A DNA stretch of 64,000 nucleotides, taken from the NCBI GenBank assembly GCA_016702605.1, contig JADJDQ010000021.1, forward strand, positions 62,001-126,000, written 5' to 3'. Positions 36,982-45,809 of the stretch are shown one piece after another. Made by a program: the position numbers and the translations under genes. The stretch is from Candidatus Intricatilinea gracilis. GTDB taxonomy: Bacteria > Pseudomonadota > Gammaproteobacteria > Burkholderiales > Burkholderiaceae_C. Each line of letters opens with the position of its first letter. Within the stretch, counting starts at the first letter, position 1. Under the pieces are notes generated by a model. That model was given only the letters and a program-made list of their open reading frames with translations, was not told the DNA's origin and did not search any database.

Positions 36982-38091
36982 TCAGGCAGCAGTGAGCACA
37001 TGGTGGGCCCTGGCGCGGCGCGCGATCTCGTCCCAGCGCCAGGTGATGCCCAGGCCGGGTGTGTCGGGGGCCACGGCAAATCCGCCTTCGATGGCCAGCC
37101 GGCTGTCCGCAATGGCATCGAGCTGGGGGATGTATTCGACCCAGGCCGCTGCCGGTGTGGCCGCACACAGCGAGACCTGCAGCTCCATCAGGAAGTGCGG
37201 CGCCACTGCCAGGTTGAAACACTCGGCCATGTGCGCCACCTTGAGCCAGGGCGTGATACCGCCCACCCGCGCCACGTCGACCTGGATGATCGATGCCGCA
37301 CCGCCCTGGATATAGGCCGCGAACTGCGATGGTGAATAGAGTGATTCACCCACGGCGATGGGCACCTCGCTGGCCGCGGCCAGGCGCTGGTGGCCGATCA
37401 GGTCGTCGGCCGGCAATGGCTCCTCGAACCAGGCGACGCCGAGTTCGGCATAACGCGGCGCACGGCGCAGCGCCTCGCCGAGCGTGAAACACTGGTTGGC
37501 GTCGACCATGAGTTCGAAGCCGTCACCCACTGCATCACGCACGGCCCTCAGCCGCGCCACGTCGTCGCTCACATGTGGCTTGCCGACCTTGAGCTTGGCG
37601 CCCTTGAAGCCGGCGGCTTGAGCGGCGAGGGTCTCGCTCACCAGCGTGTCGACCGGCAGGTGCAGCCAGCCACCTTCGGTTGTATAGACAGGTACTCGCG
37701 ATCGGGCTCCGCCCGCGGCGACCCAGAGCGGCTGGCCGTCACGCCTGCAGCGCCAGTCCCACAGCGCCGTGTCGACAGCCGCCAGCGCCAGGCTGGTGAC
37801 GGCGCCCACGCTGGTGGCATGGGTGGCGAACAGCAGATCGTGCCAGATGGCCTCGATGTGTGCCGGATCACGCCCCAGCAGGCGCGGTGCCAGGTGGTCA
37901 CGCAGCAGTGCCAGCACCGACGATCCGCCGGTGCCGATGGTGTAGCTGTAGCCCGCACCACAACTGCCGTCGTCGCAGTTGATGCGCACGAACGGTGTTT
38001 CCTGTGTGACGAAGCTCTGTATCGCGTCGCTGCGCGGCACCGGCGGCGGCAGATCCACCTGCCACAGCTCGACCTTGGTGATGACGCTCAT
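36982..38091 (-). CDS. Mandelate racemase/muconate lactonizing enzyme family sugar-acid dehydratase
   Basis: A 369-residue enolase-superfamily enzyme. Catalytic blocks are the KxK motif in GAKLKVGKP, first metal ligand in MVDANQCF, second in WFEEPLPADD, third in VGESLYSP, and the histidine in LAVAPHFLMELQ, which places it in the mandelate-racemase subgroup of acid-sugar dehydratases. It begins MSVITKVELWQVDLPPPVPRSD at the ATG at 38091. Dehydration of an aldonate to a 2-keto-3-deoxy acid is likely, but the acid cannot be named; it is shorter than L-fuconate dehydratases (about 440). It lies 8 bases after the TRAP large-permease stop, so import and first step are cotranscribed. Confidence 0.88.
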   Translation of the reverse strand: MSVITKVELWQVDLPPPVPRSDAIQSFVTQETPFVRINCDDGSCGAGYSYTIGTGGSSVLALLRDHLAPRLLGRDPAHIEAIWHDLLFATHATSVGAVTSLALAAVDTALWDWRCRRDGQPLWVAAGGARSRVPVYTTEGGWLHLPVDTLVSETLAAQAAGFKGAKLKVGKPHVSDDVARLRAVRDAVGDGFELMVDANQCFTLGEALRRAPRYAELGVAWFEEPLPADDLIGHQRLAAASEVPIAVGESLYSPSQFAAYIQGGAASIIQVDVARVGGITPWLKVAHMAECFNLAVAPHFLMELQVSLCAATPAAAWVEYIPQLDAIADSRLAIEGGFAVAPDTPGLGITWRWDEIARRARAHHVLTAA

Positions 38092-38099
38092 GCGCAGCC

Positions 38100-39497
38100 C
38101 TACATGCCCATGGTTCTTGGCAGCCACAGGCCGATCGCCGGCACATAGGTAAGCACGATCAAGCTGATCAACAGCGGCACCAACCAGGGCAGGATGGCCA
38201 TGGTCGTGCGCTCGAGGCTGAGTTTGGCCACGCGGGCCAGCACGAACAGCACCATGCCCATGGGTGGATGCAGCAGGCCGATCATGAGGTTGAGCACCAT
38301 CACCAGTCCGAAGTGCACCGGGTCGACACCCAGCTGGCGCGCAATCGGCAGCAGCAGCGGCACGAGGATGGTGATGGCCGCAGTGGGTTCGAGAAAACAC
38401 CCCACGAACAACATCAAGACATTGGCCAGGAGCAGGAAGACCCACGCCTCTTGCGTGAAACCCAGCACCCACTGGGCCAGGGCCGCCGTCACACCGGTGG
38501 CCGTGAGCATCCAGCCGAAGATCGATGCAGCGGCGACGATGAACATCACCGTCGCCGTGGTCTCCACCGTATCCAGGCAGACCTTGACGAACATCTTCCA
38601 ACTCAGTGTGCGGTACCAGGCCAGACCCAGCACCATGGCCCAGGCACAGGCGGCGATGGCGCCTTCGGTAGGCGTGAACAGGCCGGTCGTCATGCCGCCG
38701 ATCAACAATACCGGCGTCATGATGGGCAGAACGGCCTGGAACCCGAAAAACTTGTCGGCCGAAAACAGGGCCACCAGCGCCAGTGCCACGGTGAGTTGTG
38801 GCTGGGTGCCGGCCTTGGTGATCAGGGCCCACACCGCAAGCGGCCAGACGACGACCACGAGCGTCTCGGCCAGCGCCTTGATGACACGCGGCCACTCGAA
38901 CCGGATGTCGCCGCCCCAGTTGTTCTTGTGTGCGAACCAGGCCACCGTCACCATCATCAGCAAGCACATCAGCACCCCAGGCAGGATGCCCGCCAGGAAC
39001 AACGCCCCCACCGACACGTTGGCCATCATCGCGTAGATGACGAAGGGCAGCGAGGGCGGAATGATGGGCCCGAGTGTGGCCGACGCGGCCGTCACACCCA
39101 CGGCGAATTCGGTGTCGTAGCCATGGTCCTTCATGGCCTTGATCTCGATGGTGCCCAGGCCGGCGGCGTCGGCGATGGCTGTGCCACTCATGCCGGCAAA
39201 GATCACCGAGCCCACCACGTTGACATGGCCCAGACCGCCCTTGAGCCAACCCACCAGTGCCAGCGCGAAGTTGTAGATGCGATTGGTGATGCCGGCGTTG
39301 TTCATCAGGTTGCCGGCCAGGATGAAGAAGGGCACGGCCAGCAGCGGGAAGCTGTCGATGCCGCCGATCATGCGGTGCACCACCGCAAAACCCGGCATGT
39401 CGCCGCTGACCAGGATGTAGATCAGCGACGATCCCGCCATGGCGATGGCCACCGGCAGGCCACTGCCCATCAGGAAGAGAAAGAGGAGCTTGAGCAT
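38100..39497 (-). CDS. TRAP transporter large permease (DctM family)
   Basis: A 465-residue membrane protein with about 12-13 hydrophobic segments. Family signatures are FLMGSGLPVAIAMAGSSL near the start, IDSFPLLAVPFFILAGNLM, GHVNVVGSVIFAGMSGTAIAD, ATLGPIIPPSLPFVIYAMM and LEPTAAITILVPLLLPI. It forms the ion-coupled channel of a tripartite transporter driven by the sodium gradient. The gene follows the small permease by 12 bases and precedes the dehydratase by 8, which ties the transported solute to the sugar-acid pathway. An upstream frame extension into the small-permease gene is not real. Confidence 0.93.
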   Translation of the reverse strand: MLKLLFLFLMGSGLPVAIAMAGSSLIYILVSGDMPGFAVVHRMIGGIDSFPLLAVPFFILAGNLMNNAGITNRIYNFALALVGWLKGGLGHVNVVGSVIFAGMSGTAIADAAGLGTIEIKAMKDHGYDTEFAVGVTAASATLGPIIPPSLPFVIYAMMANVSVGALFLAGILPGVLMCLLMMVTVAWFAHKNNWGGDIRFEWPRVIKALAETLVVVVWPLAVWALITKAGTQPQLTVALALVALFSADKFFGFQAVLPIMTPVLLIGGMTTGLFTPTEGAIAACAWAMVLGLAWYRTLSWKMFVKVCLDTVETTATVMFIVAAASIFGWMLTATGVTAALAQWVLGFTQEAWVFLLLANVLMLFVGCFLEPTAAITILVPLLLPIARQLGVDPVHFGLVMVLNLMIGLLHPPMGMVLFVLARVAKLSLERTTMAILPWLVPLLISLIVLTYVPAIGLWLPRTMGM

Positions 39498-39509
39498 GTG
39501 GGGGCGCTA

Positions 39510-40073
39510 TCAGCGGTCGTCCATCGTGGATTCGGGCCGCTCCAGCACGCTGTAGCCGCGCCGCAGGTGCACACGCAGCACCCACACCGAACGCAGCGCC
39601 ATCATCGCGAAGCCGAACAGGCACACGCCGTAGACGATGTTCATGGGCAGGTCGACGATGGTCATCTGGTAGCTGTCCATCTTCTTCATCATCTGCAGCG
39701 TGAACCACGACATCGCGCCGAAGAAGGCCAGCCGCACGACATCCACCAGCAGCGACAGGCCACGCCCCACGGCGTGTGGCAGGTATCGATACAACAGGTC
39801 GACCTGGATGTGGTTGTTCTTGGCCACACCGATGGCTGCCCCCACGAACACTGTGCCGATGAGCAGGTAACGCGCGATCTCTTCGGTCCAGGCGGCCGAG
39901 TTGTTGAGCGCGTAGCGGGTGAAGAACTGGTAGAACACCGTGGCACCCAGTGCCCAGAACAGCGCCAGCGCCGCCCAGGCCTCGGGTGTCGTGCCCGACA
40001 GATCGACCTCCTCGTCGACGGCGTGGAACTCACCGTCGTCACCCATCACCTTGGGCAGGTCATCCAGATCCAT
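39510..40073 (-). CDS. TRAP transporter small permease (DctQ family)
   Basis: A 187-residue protein with four membrane segments near residues 32-52, 66-88, 103-127 and 140-163. The DctQ hallmarks are FFTRYALNNSAAWTEEIARYLLIG and VGAAIGVAKNNHIQVDLLYRYLP, with a late LPMNIVYGVCLFGFAMM. It stabilises the large permease and docks the binding protein. The N-terminal 25 residues are acidic and cytosolic. It starts 18 bases after the binding-protein stop. Confidence 0.92.
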   Translation of the reverse strand: MDLDDLPKVMGDDGEFHAVDEEVDLSGTTPEAWAALALFWALGATVFYQFFTRYALNNSAAWTEEIARYLLIGTVFVGAAIGVAKNNHIQVDLLYRYLPHAVGRGLSLLVDVVRLAFFGAMSWFTLQMMKKMDSYQMTIVDLPMNIVYGVCLFGFAMMALRSVWVLRVHLRRGYSVLERPESTMDDR

Positions 40074-40091
40074 GATGGGGCGTGCGCTGTC

Positions 40092-41069
40092 TTACTTGAT
40101 GGCGACGATGCGGTCGTAGTCCTTCTTGTCGTAGCCCAGCGATTCCACCGGCTTGGCCTTGAGCACGGCGTCGACAAAACTCTGGCGATTGACGGCGTGC
40201 ACACCCAGGCCCTTCTTCCTGAACTCGTCGACGAGTTCGGCTTCGCGCTTCTTGATCATGGCCGAAGCCCGTGCCGCGGCTTCGAGCGCCACGTCGGTGA
40301 AGATCTTCTTGTCGCCGTCGCTCAGCTTGTTCCACACATGGGGCGCCACCTGGGTGGTCAGGCCATCGACGATGTGGCCGGTCAGCATGATGTGTTTCTG
40401 CACCTCGAAGAACTTCTTGGCCTCGATGGTGGTGAGCGGGTTCTCCTGGGCGTCGACCGTGCCGTTCTGCAGCGCCAGGTAGACCTCGGCAAAGGCGATC
40501 GGTGTGGGGTTGGCACCGCAGGACTCGGGTGTGGCGCGGTAGGCCGGCACGTCGGGCACACGGATCTTGATGCCCTTCATGCCGGCGCAATCGGTGAACT
40601 GCTTCTGCGACGTGGTGTGGCGTGCGCCGTAGTAGGTGTACGACAGGATCTGGATGCCGGTCTTGGTGCGGAAGCCGTCGATGATCTCCTTGAACACCGC
40701 ACTCTTGCTGTAGGCCAGCAGGTGTTCACCGTCGCGGAAGATGAAGGGGTAGTAGGCGATGCCGATGCGCGGATAACTGCGCGCCGCAAACGACGGCCCC
40801 GAGATGATCATGTCGACCGTGCCGAGCTGCAGGCCCTGGTTGATGTCGGTCTCCTTGCCCAGCGACGACGCCGGGAAGACCTGGATCTCGAACTTGCCGC
40901 CGGTGCGCTTCTTGATTTCTTCGGCGGCCCACACCGACTCGGTGTGATACGGCTCGCTGGTCTCGTAGACATGCGCCCATTTCAGCTTGGTCTGCGCCAG
41001 CACGGGGCCGGCCACCAGCAGCGCTGCGGCTGCCAGCACGGTGCTCATCAAGGTCTTGGTCGGTGTCAT
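40092..41069 (-). CDS. TRAP transporter solute-binding protein (DctP family)
   Basis: A 325-residue periplasmic protein. A signal peptide (residues 1-25, ending VLA-QTK) follows a strong GAGGAGA ribosome-binding site. The mature protein starts LKWAHVYETSEPYHTESVWAAEEI and has the DctP features GLQLGTVDMIISGPS, a conserved arginine in GIKIRVPDVPAYRATPE (organic-acid carboxylate binding), AFAEVYLALQNGTVDAQENPL in parts and KHIMLTGHI. It should capture a sugar acid for import. As the first gene of the cluster it likely follows the main promoter, where a TTGTC-N18-GACAA repeat lies. Confidence 0.93.
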   Translation of the reverse strand: MTPTKTLMSTVLAAAALLVAGPVLAQTKLKWAHVYETSEPYHTESVWAAEEIKKRTGGKFEIQVFPASSLGKETDINQGLQLGTVDMIISGPSFAARSYPRIGIAYYPFIFRDGEHLLAYSKSAVFKEIIDGFRTKTGIQILSYTYYGARHTTSQKQFTDCAGMKGIKIRVPDVPAYRATPESCGANPTPIAFAEVYLALQNGTVDAQENPLTTIEAKKFFEVQKHIMLTGHIVDGLTTQVAPHVWNKLSDGDKKIFTDVALEAAARASAMIKKREAELVDEFRKKGLGVHAVNRQSFVDAVLKAKPVESLGYDKKDYDRIVAIK

Positions 41070-41099
41070 CGGGTGTCTCCTCGTCGCAAAGTCGATCGG

Positions 41100-41127
41100 T
41101 TGTCGAATTCGTCAGGTCATCAGACAA
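41100..41127. promoter_or_regulatory. Inverted TTGTC-N18-GACAA repeat upstream of the TRAP/sugar-acid cluster
   Basis: TTGTC at 41100-41104 and GACAA at 41123-41127 flank an 18-base centre, 30-58 bases before the binding-protein ATG. The TTGTCTGATGAC stretch on the minus strand looks like sites used by GntR-family repressors of sugar-acid genes. No regulator gene lies next to the cluster, so a trans-encoded one is assumed. Confidence 0.35.
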
Positions 41128-41238
41128 CTATCGTACGGGGCGACGAGGCCTGCCCTGGCGCTGGAAAACCCTTGCGCGGGCTTACGCCAAGCGGGCAGGG
41201 TGTGTGTGCGGGCTGGGCGGGCCGCGGATCGGGCGACG

Positions 41239-41853
41239 TTAGCCGGCGCCGCGCCGGCACAAGGCCAGGCAACACAGCAGCCCGGCCACGGCACCCGTCA
41301 GATGGGCCCGTGGCACCACGGCCATCGCCCAGCCGGGGGGATGGGTCAGGGCGCCGGGTGAGCCGGGCACGGCCCACCATTCGAGTGCCAGCTTGATGGC
41401 CAGGCCAGCGAGCACGGCCGCGGCGATGATGGTTTCACCCCGGTGGCCACGCAGCAACACAGCGCAGGCGGCCACGGACACACCGGCGTGCAACACGCCG
41501 GACATGCCGCCGTACAGCGCCAGACCGGGCTGCCCGGCCAGCGCCAGATGGGTGAGTGGCCAGGCCAGCAACCAGGCCCAGGCGGCGCGGCGCGGCAGGT
41601 CGGCCACCCAGCCCAGCGTCATCACCACCACACATCCGGCCAGGTTGGCGCCCAGGTGCATGGTGTTCAGATGAGCCCAGGCAGCACTCCACCAGCGCCA
41701 CGGTTCACTCCAGGGTGTTGCGGCACTCCAGCCCAGCACCTGCAGGGCCAGCCGGTGCTGGGGCCAGAGCATCAGGCTGGGCAGTGCCAGCCACAGGCCG
41801 ACGATGACCCAGGCGGCACGGCCGCCCAGGGCAAGAGGCCGAAGATCAGCCAA
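41239..41853 (-). CDS. Rhombosortase-like rhomboid family intramembrane serine protease
   Basis: A 204-residue membrane protein when started at a TTG at 41853 that overlaps the glnE stop by 8 bases; the only longer option would sit deep inside glnE. About six membrane segments are visible. The active site follows the rhomboid pattern: nucleophile in ALYGGMSGVLHAG (GxSG with the extra HxG typical of rhombosortase), HLNTMHLGANLAG earlier, and the base histidine in VPRAHLTGAVAGLL. Rhombosortases cleave proteins bearing a C-terminal GlyGly-CTERM tail before release at the surface. No protein with such a tail appears in this window. Family assignment to rhombosortase rather than general rhomboid is likely but not certain. 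Confidence 0.8.
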   Translation of the reverse strand: MADLRPLALGGRAAWVIVGLWLALPSLMLWPQHRLALQVLGWSAATPWSEPWRWWSAAWAHLNTMHLGANLAGCVVVMTLGWVADLPRRAAWAWLLAWPLTHLALAGQPGLALYGGMSGVLHAGVSVAACAVLLRGHRGETIIAAAVLAGLAIKLALEWWAVPGSPGALTHPPGWAMAVVPRAHLTGAVAGLLCCLALCRRGAG

Positions 41854-44749
41854 AGACGCTGTGCCAGAGCGCCACCACGGCGTCGCGCTCGGGCGCCAGG
41901 GGGCCGAGGTCGGCTGCATCACGCGTGGTGGTGGATTCGTCGAGCCTGGCACGGTGCTGGGCGCGGCGCATCTCGCGGTAGGCGTCGGCCGCCCCCTGGC
42001 CCACACCGGGCGGCAGCAGGCCGGCAGCTTCGGCCCGTTGCAGCAGGGCGATGTTGCCGGCGTCCTGCTGCAGTTCGGGCCGGGCGGCGCTGTGGGCCAG
42101 CACGAGGAACTGCACCGCGAACTCGACGTCGATCATGCCGCCGGGGCTGTGCTTGAGGTCGAAGCGCCCGGGCCGCGGTGTGTTGGCCTGGCGCATGCGG
42201 TCGCGCATCTCGATCACCTGGGCGCGCAGCGCCGCAACGTCGCGTGTGGCGGTGAGCACGCCGCGGCGCACCGCCTCGACACGCTGCGCCAGTGTGGCCA
42301 GGCCGGCGCACCAGCGCGCCCGGGTGATCGCCTGGTGTTCCCAGGTCCAGGCCGTGTTGCTGCCGCGGCCCTGCTGGTAACGCTCGAAGGCGTCGATCGA
42401 CGTGACGAGCAGGCCCGAATTGCCGTTCGGCCGCAAGGCGGTGTCGATCTCGTAGAGCGCGCCGGCGGGTGTGCGCAGCGACAACCAGGTGATGAGCTTG
42501 CGGGCAAACGCGGCGTAGACCTCGGGCGCACGGTCGTCTTCGTCGTCGTAGAGGAACACGATGTCGAGGTCGCTGCCGTAGCCCAGCTCCTTGCCACCGA
42601 GCTTGCCATAGGCCACCACACAAAAGCGTGCCTCGTCGCGGTGTCGCGAGCGCAGGTGCTGCCAGGCCCAGCGCAGGCACACATCGAGCGTGGCGTCGGC
42701 CAGCGCCGACAGGTCGTCGGCCACCTGTTCGACCTCGATCTGGCCCTCGACGTCACGCACCAGGATACGAAAGGTCTCGGCCTGATGGGCACGCCGCAGC
42801 GTGTCGAGCAGCAGCTCTTCGTCGAGCTGACCCGAACGCATCCAGGCCTGGTGGCGCTCCTCGAGGTCACGAATGAAGGAACGCGGGTCGAACCGTTCGA
42901 GCCTGAGCCGTGTGTCGGCCAGTTCGTCGATCACGCCGGGGTGGCGCATCAGGTAACTCATGGGCCAGCGCGCCAGGCCGAGCAGCTTGAGCAAACGCCC
43001 CAGCACCTCGGTGCGTTCGGCCAGCAGGGCCAGATAACTGTCGCGCCGCAGCAGCGGCTCGACCCAGTCGATGAAGCGCAGCAGCGCGGTTTCGCCGAGT
43101 GTGCCGTCGGCCGTCGACCCATGCGGATGCGCCGCAGCCTGAGGCGCCGTTGCATCGAGCGCGCCGAGCTGCGACTCGAACGCCCTGCCGGCGGCAAACG
43201 CCGCGCCACCATCGGCGGTGATGGTGATGGCGCGTTTCACCAGCCGCGCCAGACGCAGACGGGCGTCGTCACGCAGCATGGTGACGCGTGGTTGCGCCAT
43301 CAGCTGTTGCAGGCGGCTCACCACGGCCGGGCTCAGGCCTTCGTTCTGTGCCAGGGTTTCGAGCGACAGCGGCGTACCGCCGCAGCTCTTGCCCTTGCAA
43401 TTGCCACGCGGCGCCTCGCGGCCGTCGTGCAGCAACGAGTCGAACTCGGTGGCGACGAACTCGCGGTGTTCACACAGACGATCGAGCAGCGCGCAGGTGT
43501 CTGGTGTACATGGCATGCCCATGGCCGCGGCGATCCAGCTCAGATCGGCATCGGCCGTCGGCAGCTGGTGGGTCTGCTGGTCGTCGAGGTACTGGATGCG
43601 ATGCTCGACCCGGCGCAAAAAGGTGTAGGCCTCGCCCAGCCGGCGCGCCGTATCGACGCCGAGCATGCCGGCCGCCGTGAGCCGCTGCAGCGCCTTGAGC
43701 GTGGGGCGGGTGCGGATCTCGGGGAATTGGCCGCCGCGCACCACCTGCAGCAGCTGCACGATGAACTCGATCTCGCGGATGCCGCCACGCGACAGCTTCA
43801 CGTCGTTGGCACGCTCTGGCCGGCCGGCGGCGCGGCGATTGGCTTCGTCGCGGATCTTCTGGTGCAGGGTGCGCAGCCCCTCGAACACACCGTAGTCGAG
43901 GTAGCGCCGGTAGACGAAGGGTTCGACCACGTCACCCAGCGCCTTGGCCCGGCCCGACACCACGGCGGCACGCGGCGCCACCACGCGGCTCTTGAGCCAG
44001 GCAAACCGCTCCCACTCACGGCCCTGGACGAGGAAGTACTCCTCGAGCATGGCCAGGCTCACCACTGGCGGGCCCGAGTTGCCGTTGGGCCGCAGCGCCA
44101 GGTCCATGCGAAAGACGAAGCCGTCTTCGGTGTTGTCGTCGATCAGCACGCGCAGCCCGCGCGCCACCAGCGAGAAGTACTCGTGCGCGCTGATCACGCC
44201 CGCACCGTCGGCGCGACCCAGCGTCTGGCCCTCGGCCTCGTAGACGTAGATCAGGTCGATGTCGGACGACACGTTGAGCTCGCGCGACCCGAGCTTGCCC
44301 ATGCCGATGATCCACAAATCGATCGGCCCGCCTTGCTCGTCCACCGGCTCGCCGTGGCGGGCCGACACGTCGGCACGAGCCTGCGCCAGTGCGTGTTCGA
44401 GCGTGACCTCGGCCAGCGCCGTCATGGCCTGGGTGACCAGTTCGACCGACGCACGTTGCTCGACATCGAGCACCACCAGGCGCTCCATCACCAGCTGGCG
44501 TGTCACCCGCAAGGCACTGCCCAGCGCGCGCCCGCGCGCCAGCAAGGCGGCGATGCAGGCCTGGATGTGGTCGTGCATCGGCGCGCCGGGCGGCAGCAGC
44601 TCGAGTTCGCGGGCGCAGACGCGCCGCACTCGTTGCACGAGCCGCGAATGGCTGGCCTGGGCCGAGATCTGGCACGGGCCTGCGGCTTCGGAAAGGTCGA
44701 CGACGGGTTTGCTCACAAGGGGCTCACTGTGGGCCTTTCGAGGCACCAC
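41846..44749 (-). CDS. glnE: Glutamine synthetase adenylyltransferase / adenylyl-removing enzyme GlnE
   Basis: A 967-residue bifunctional enzyme that adenylylates and deadenylylates glutamine synthetase in response to PII. Both nucleotidyltransferase halves are intact: IIGMGKLGSRELNVSSDIDL near residue 150 and VAYGKLGGKELGYGSDLDIV near 720, with the paired blocks LSRGGIREIEFIVQLLQ and KHSPGGMIDVEFAVQFL and the repeated DLALRPNGNSGPPV / DTALRPNGNSGLLV. Length is near E. coli GlnE (946). The start is uncertain: GTG at 44749 as given, with GTG at 44746 and 44716 as alternatives and no strong ribosome-binding site. Its stop overlaps the TTG start of the rhomboid gene. Confidence 0.93.
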   Translation of the reverse strand: MVPRKAHSEPLVSKPVVDLSEAAGPCQISAQASHSRLVQRVRRVCARELELLPPGAPMHDHIQACIAALLARGRALGSALRVTRQLVMERLVVLDVEQRASVELVTQAMTALAEVTLEHALAQARADVSARHGEPVDEQGGPIDLWIIGMGKLGSRELNVSSDIDLIYVYEAEGQTLGRADGAGVISAHEYFSLVARGLRVLIDDNTEDGFVFRMDLALRPNGNSGPPVVSLAMLEEYFLVQGREWERFAWLKSRVVAPRAAVVSGRAKALGDVVEPFVYRRYLDYGVFEGLRTLHQKIRDEANRRAAGRPERANDVKLSRGGIREIEFIVQLLQVVRGGQFPEIRTRPTLKALQRLTAAGMLGVDTARRLGEAYTFLRRVEHRIQYLDDQQTHQLPTADADLSWIAAAMGMPCTPDTCALLDRLCEHREFVATEFDSLLHDGREAPRGNCKGKSCGGTPLSLETLAQNEGLSPAVVSRLQQLMAQPRVTMLRDDARLRLARLVKRAITITADGGAAFAAGRAFESQLGALDATAPQAAAHPHGSTADGTLGETALLRFIDWVEPLLRRDSYLALLAERTEVLGRLLKLLGLARWPMSYLMRHPGVIDELADTRLRLERFDPRSFIRDLEERHQAWMRSGQLDEELLLDTLRRAHQAETFRILVRDVEGQIEVEQVADDLSALADATLDVCLRWAWQHLRSRHRDEARFCVVAYGKLGGKELGYGSDLDIVFLYDDEDDRAPEVYAAFARKLITWLSLRTPAGALYEIDTALRPNGNSGLLVTSIDAFERYQQGRGSNTAWTWEHQAITRARWCAGLATLAQRVEAVRRGVLTATRDVAALRAQVIEMRDRMRQANTPRPGRFDLKHSPGGMIDVEFAVQFLVLAHSAARPELQQDAGNIALLQRAEAAGLLPPGVGQGAADAYREMRRAQHRARLDESTTTRDAADLGPLAPERDAVVALWHSVFG

Positions 44750-44945
44750 CCGCCAGCTGGGCGCATAAGGTTCCCGGCCTGGCGTTGACGTTGGAATGGT
44801 TCAGGGCTGCTGCGCGGCGGCCGGAGTTTCGTCGATGTGACGGGCGCGAGACTACCTCGCATCTCGAGGGGCTGCAGGGCGCGGGAGAATAAGTGCACTC
44901 GCGTTGATGCCGCTGCGGCGTCCGCCTCAACTTCAGGGCCCAGCC

Positions 44946-45764
44946 ATGAAACTCGCCGCCGTCCAGATGGTGTCCACCCCCGACCTGGCCACCAACCTCG
45001 CCAGCGCCGCTCGCCTGGTCGGCCAGGCGGCGGCCCGCGGCGCCGAACTGGTGGTGCTGCCCGAATACTTCTGCCTGATGGGCCAGCGCGACGGCGACAA
45101 GCTCGCCATCGCCGAAACGCCCGGCGACGGGCCGATCCAGCAGGCCCTGGCCGACCTGGCGCGTGAACATGGCATCTGGCTGATCGGCGGCACCCTGCCG
45201 CTGCGCGTGGCCGGCGACCCAGCCCACGCCACCAACACCTGCCTGGTGTTCGATCCGCAAGGCCGCCAGGCTGCGCGCTACGACAAGGTGCACCTGTTTC
45301 GCTACGACGACGGCGAACGCCGCTACGACGAAGCCGCCACCCTCGTCGCCGGTGACCGGCCGGTGGCGCTGGACACCTGCTCACGCGCTGGCGTGGCACG
45401 CCGCGTCGGCCTGTCGATCTGCTATGACCTGCGTTTCCCCGAGCTCTACCGCAGCCTGATGGACCCGCCCTGCGACCTGCTCGTCGTGCCCGCCGCCTTC
45501 ACCTACCCGACAGGCGAGGCCCACTGGGAACTGCTGCTGCGCGCCCGCGCCGTCGAGAACCAGTGTTATGTGCTGGCGAGCGCCCAGGGCGGCCACCACC
45601 TCAACGGCCGGCGCACCTGGGGCCACAGCCTGCTGATCGACCCCTGGGGCCGCGTGCTCGACCAATTGGCCGAAGGTGAAGGTGTGGTCTGCGGCGATAT
45701 CGACGATGCGGTGCTGACGCAGGTTCGCACGCAGCTACCGGCGTTGCAGCATCGGCGGCTGTGA
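44946..45764 (+). CDS. Carbon-nitrogen hydrolase (nitrilase superfamily), deaminated-glutathione-amidase-like
   Basis: A 272-residue nitrilase-fold amidase. The catalytic triad is visible: glutamate in VVLPEYFCLM, lysine in RYDKVHLFRYDDG, cysteine in LSICYDLRFPELYR. This combination, with NTCLVFDPQG and VPAAFTYPTGEAHWELLLRARA, is the Nit1/NitB-type signature of enzymes that repair deaminated glutathione or hydrolyse omega-amides. The ATG at 44946 begins the family start MKLAAVQMVST. It is divergent from glnE (196 bases between) and convergent with the UbiH-like gene (45 bases between), the only plus-strand gene between 33.7 and 52.2 kb. Confidence 0.9.
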   Translation: MKLAAVQMVSTPDLATNLASAARLVGQAAARGAELVVLPEYFCLMGQRDGDKLAIAETPGDGPIQQALADLAREHGIWLIGGTLPLRVAGDPAHATNTCLVFDPQGRQAARYDKVHLFRYDDGERRYDEAATLVAGDRPVALDTCSRAGVARRVGLSICYDLRFPELYRSLMDPPCDLLVVPAAFTYPTGEAHWELLLRARAVENQCYVLASAQGGHHLNGRRTWGHSLLIDPWGRVLDQLAEGEGVVCGDIDDAVLTQVRTQLPALQHRRL

Positions 45765-45809
45765 GCGCTGCGTGAAAAGGCGTGAAGCAGCAGGCTGATT
45801 CATGCCGTT

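Noticed and set aside
38092..39708. N-terminal extension of the enolase-family dehydratase frame into the TRAP permease region
   Set aside because: The family start MSVITKVELW is at 38091 and the extra residues are out-of-frame reading of the large permease gene.
38268..41396. A 1,042-codon plus-strand open frame across the TRAP genes
   Set aside because: The opposite strand encodes three recognisable TRAP components with proper starts and spacing. The plus frame translates to His/Gln/Arg-rich nonsense.
41804..44788. A 994-codon plus-strand open frame across glnE
   Set aside because: The minus strand encodes a complete GlnE with both catalytic halves. The plus frame has no motif.
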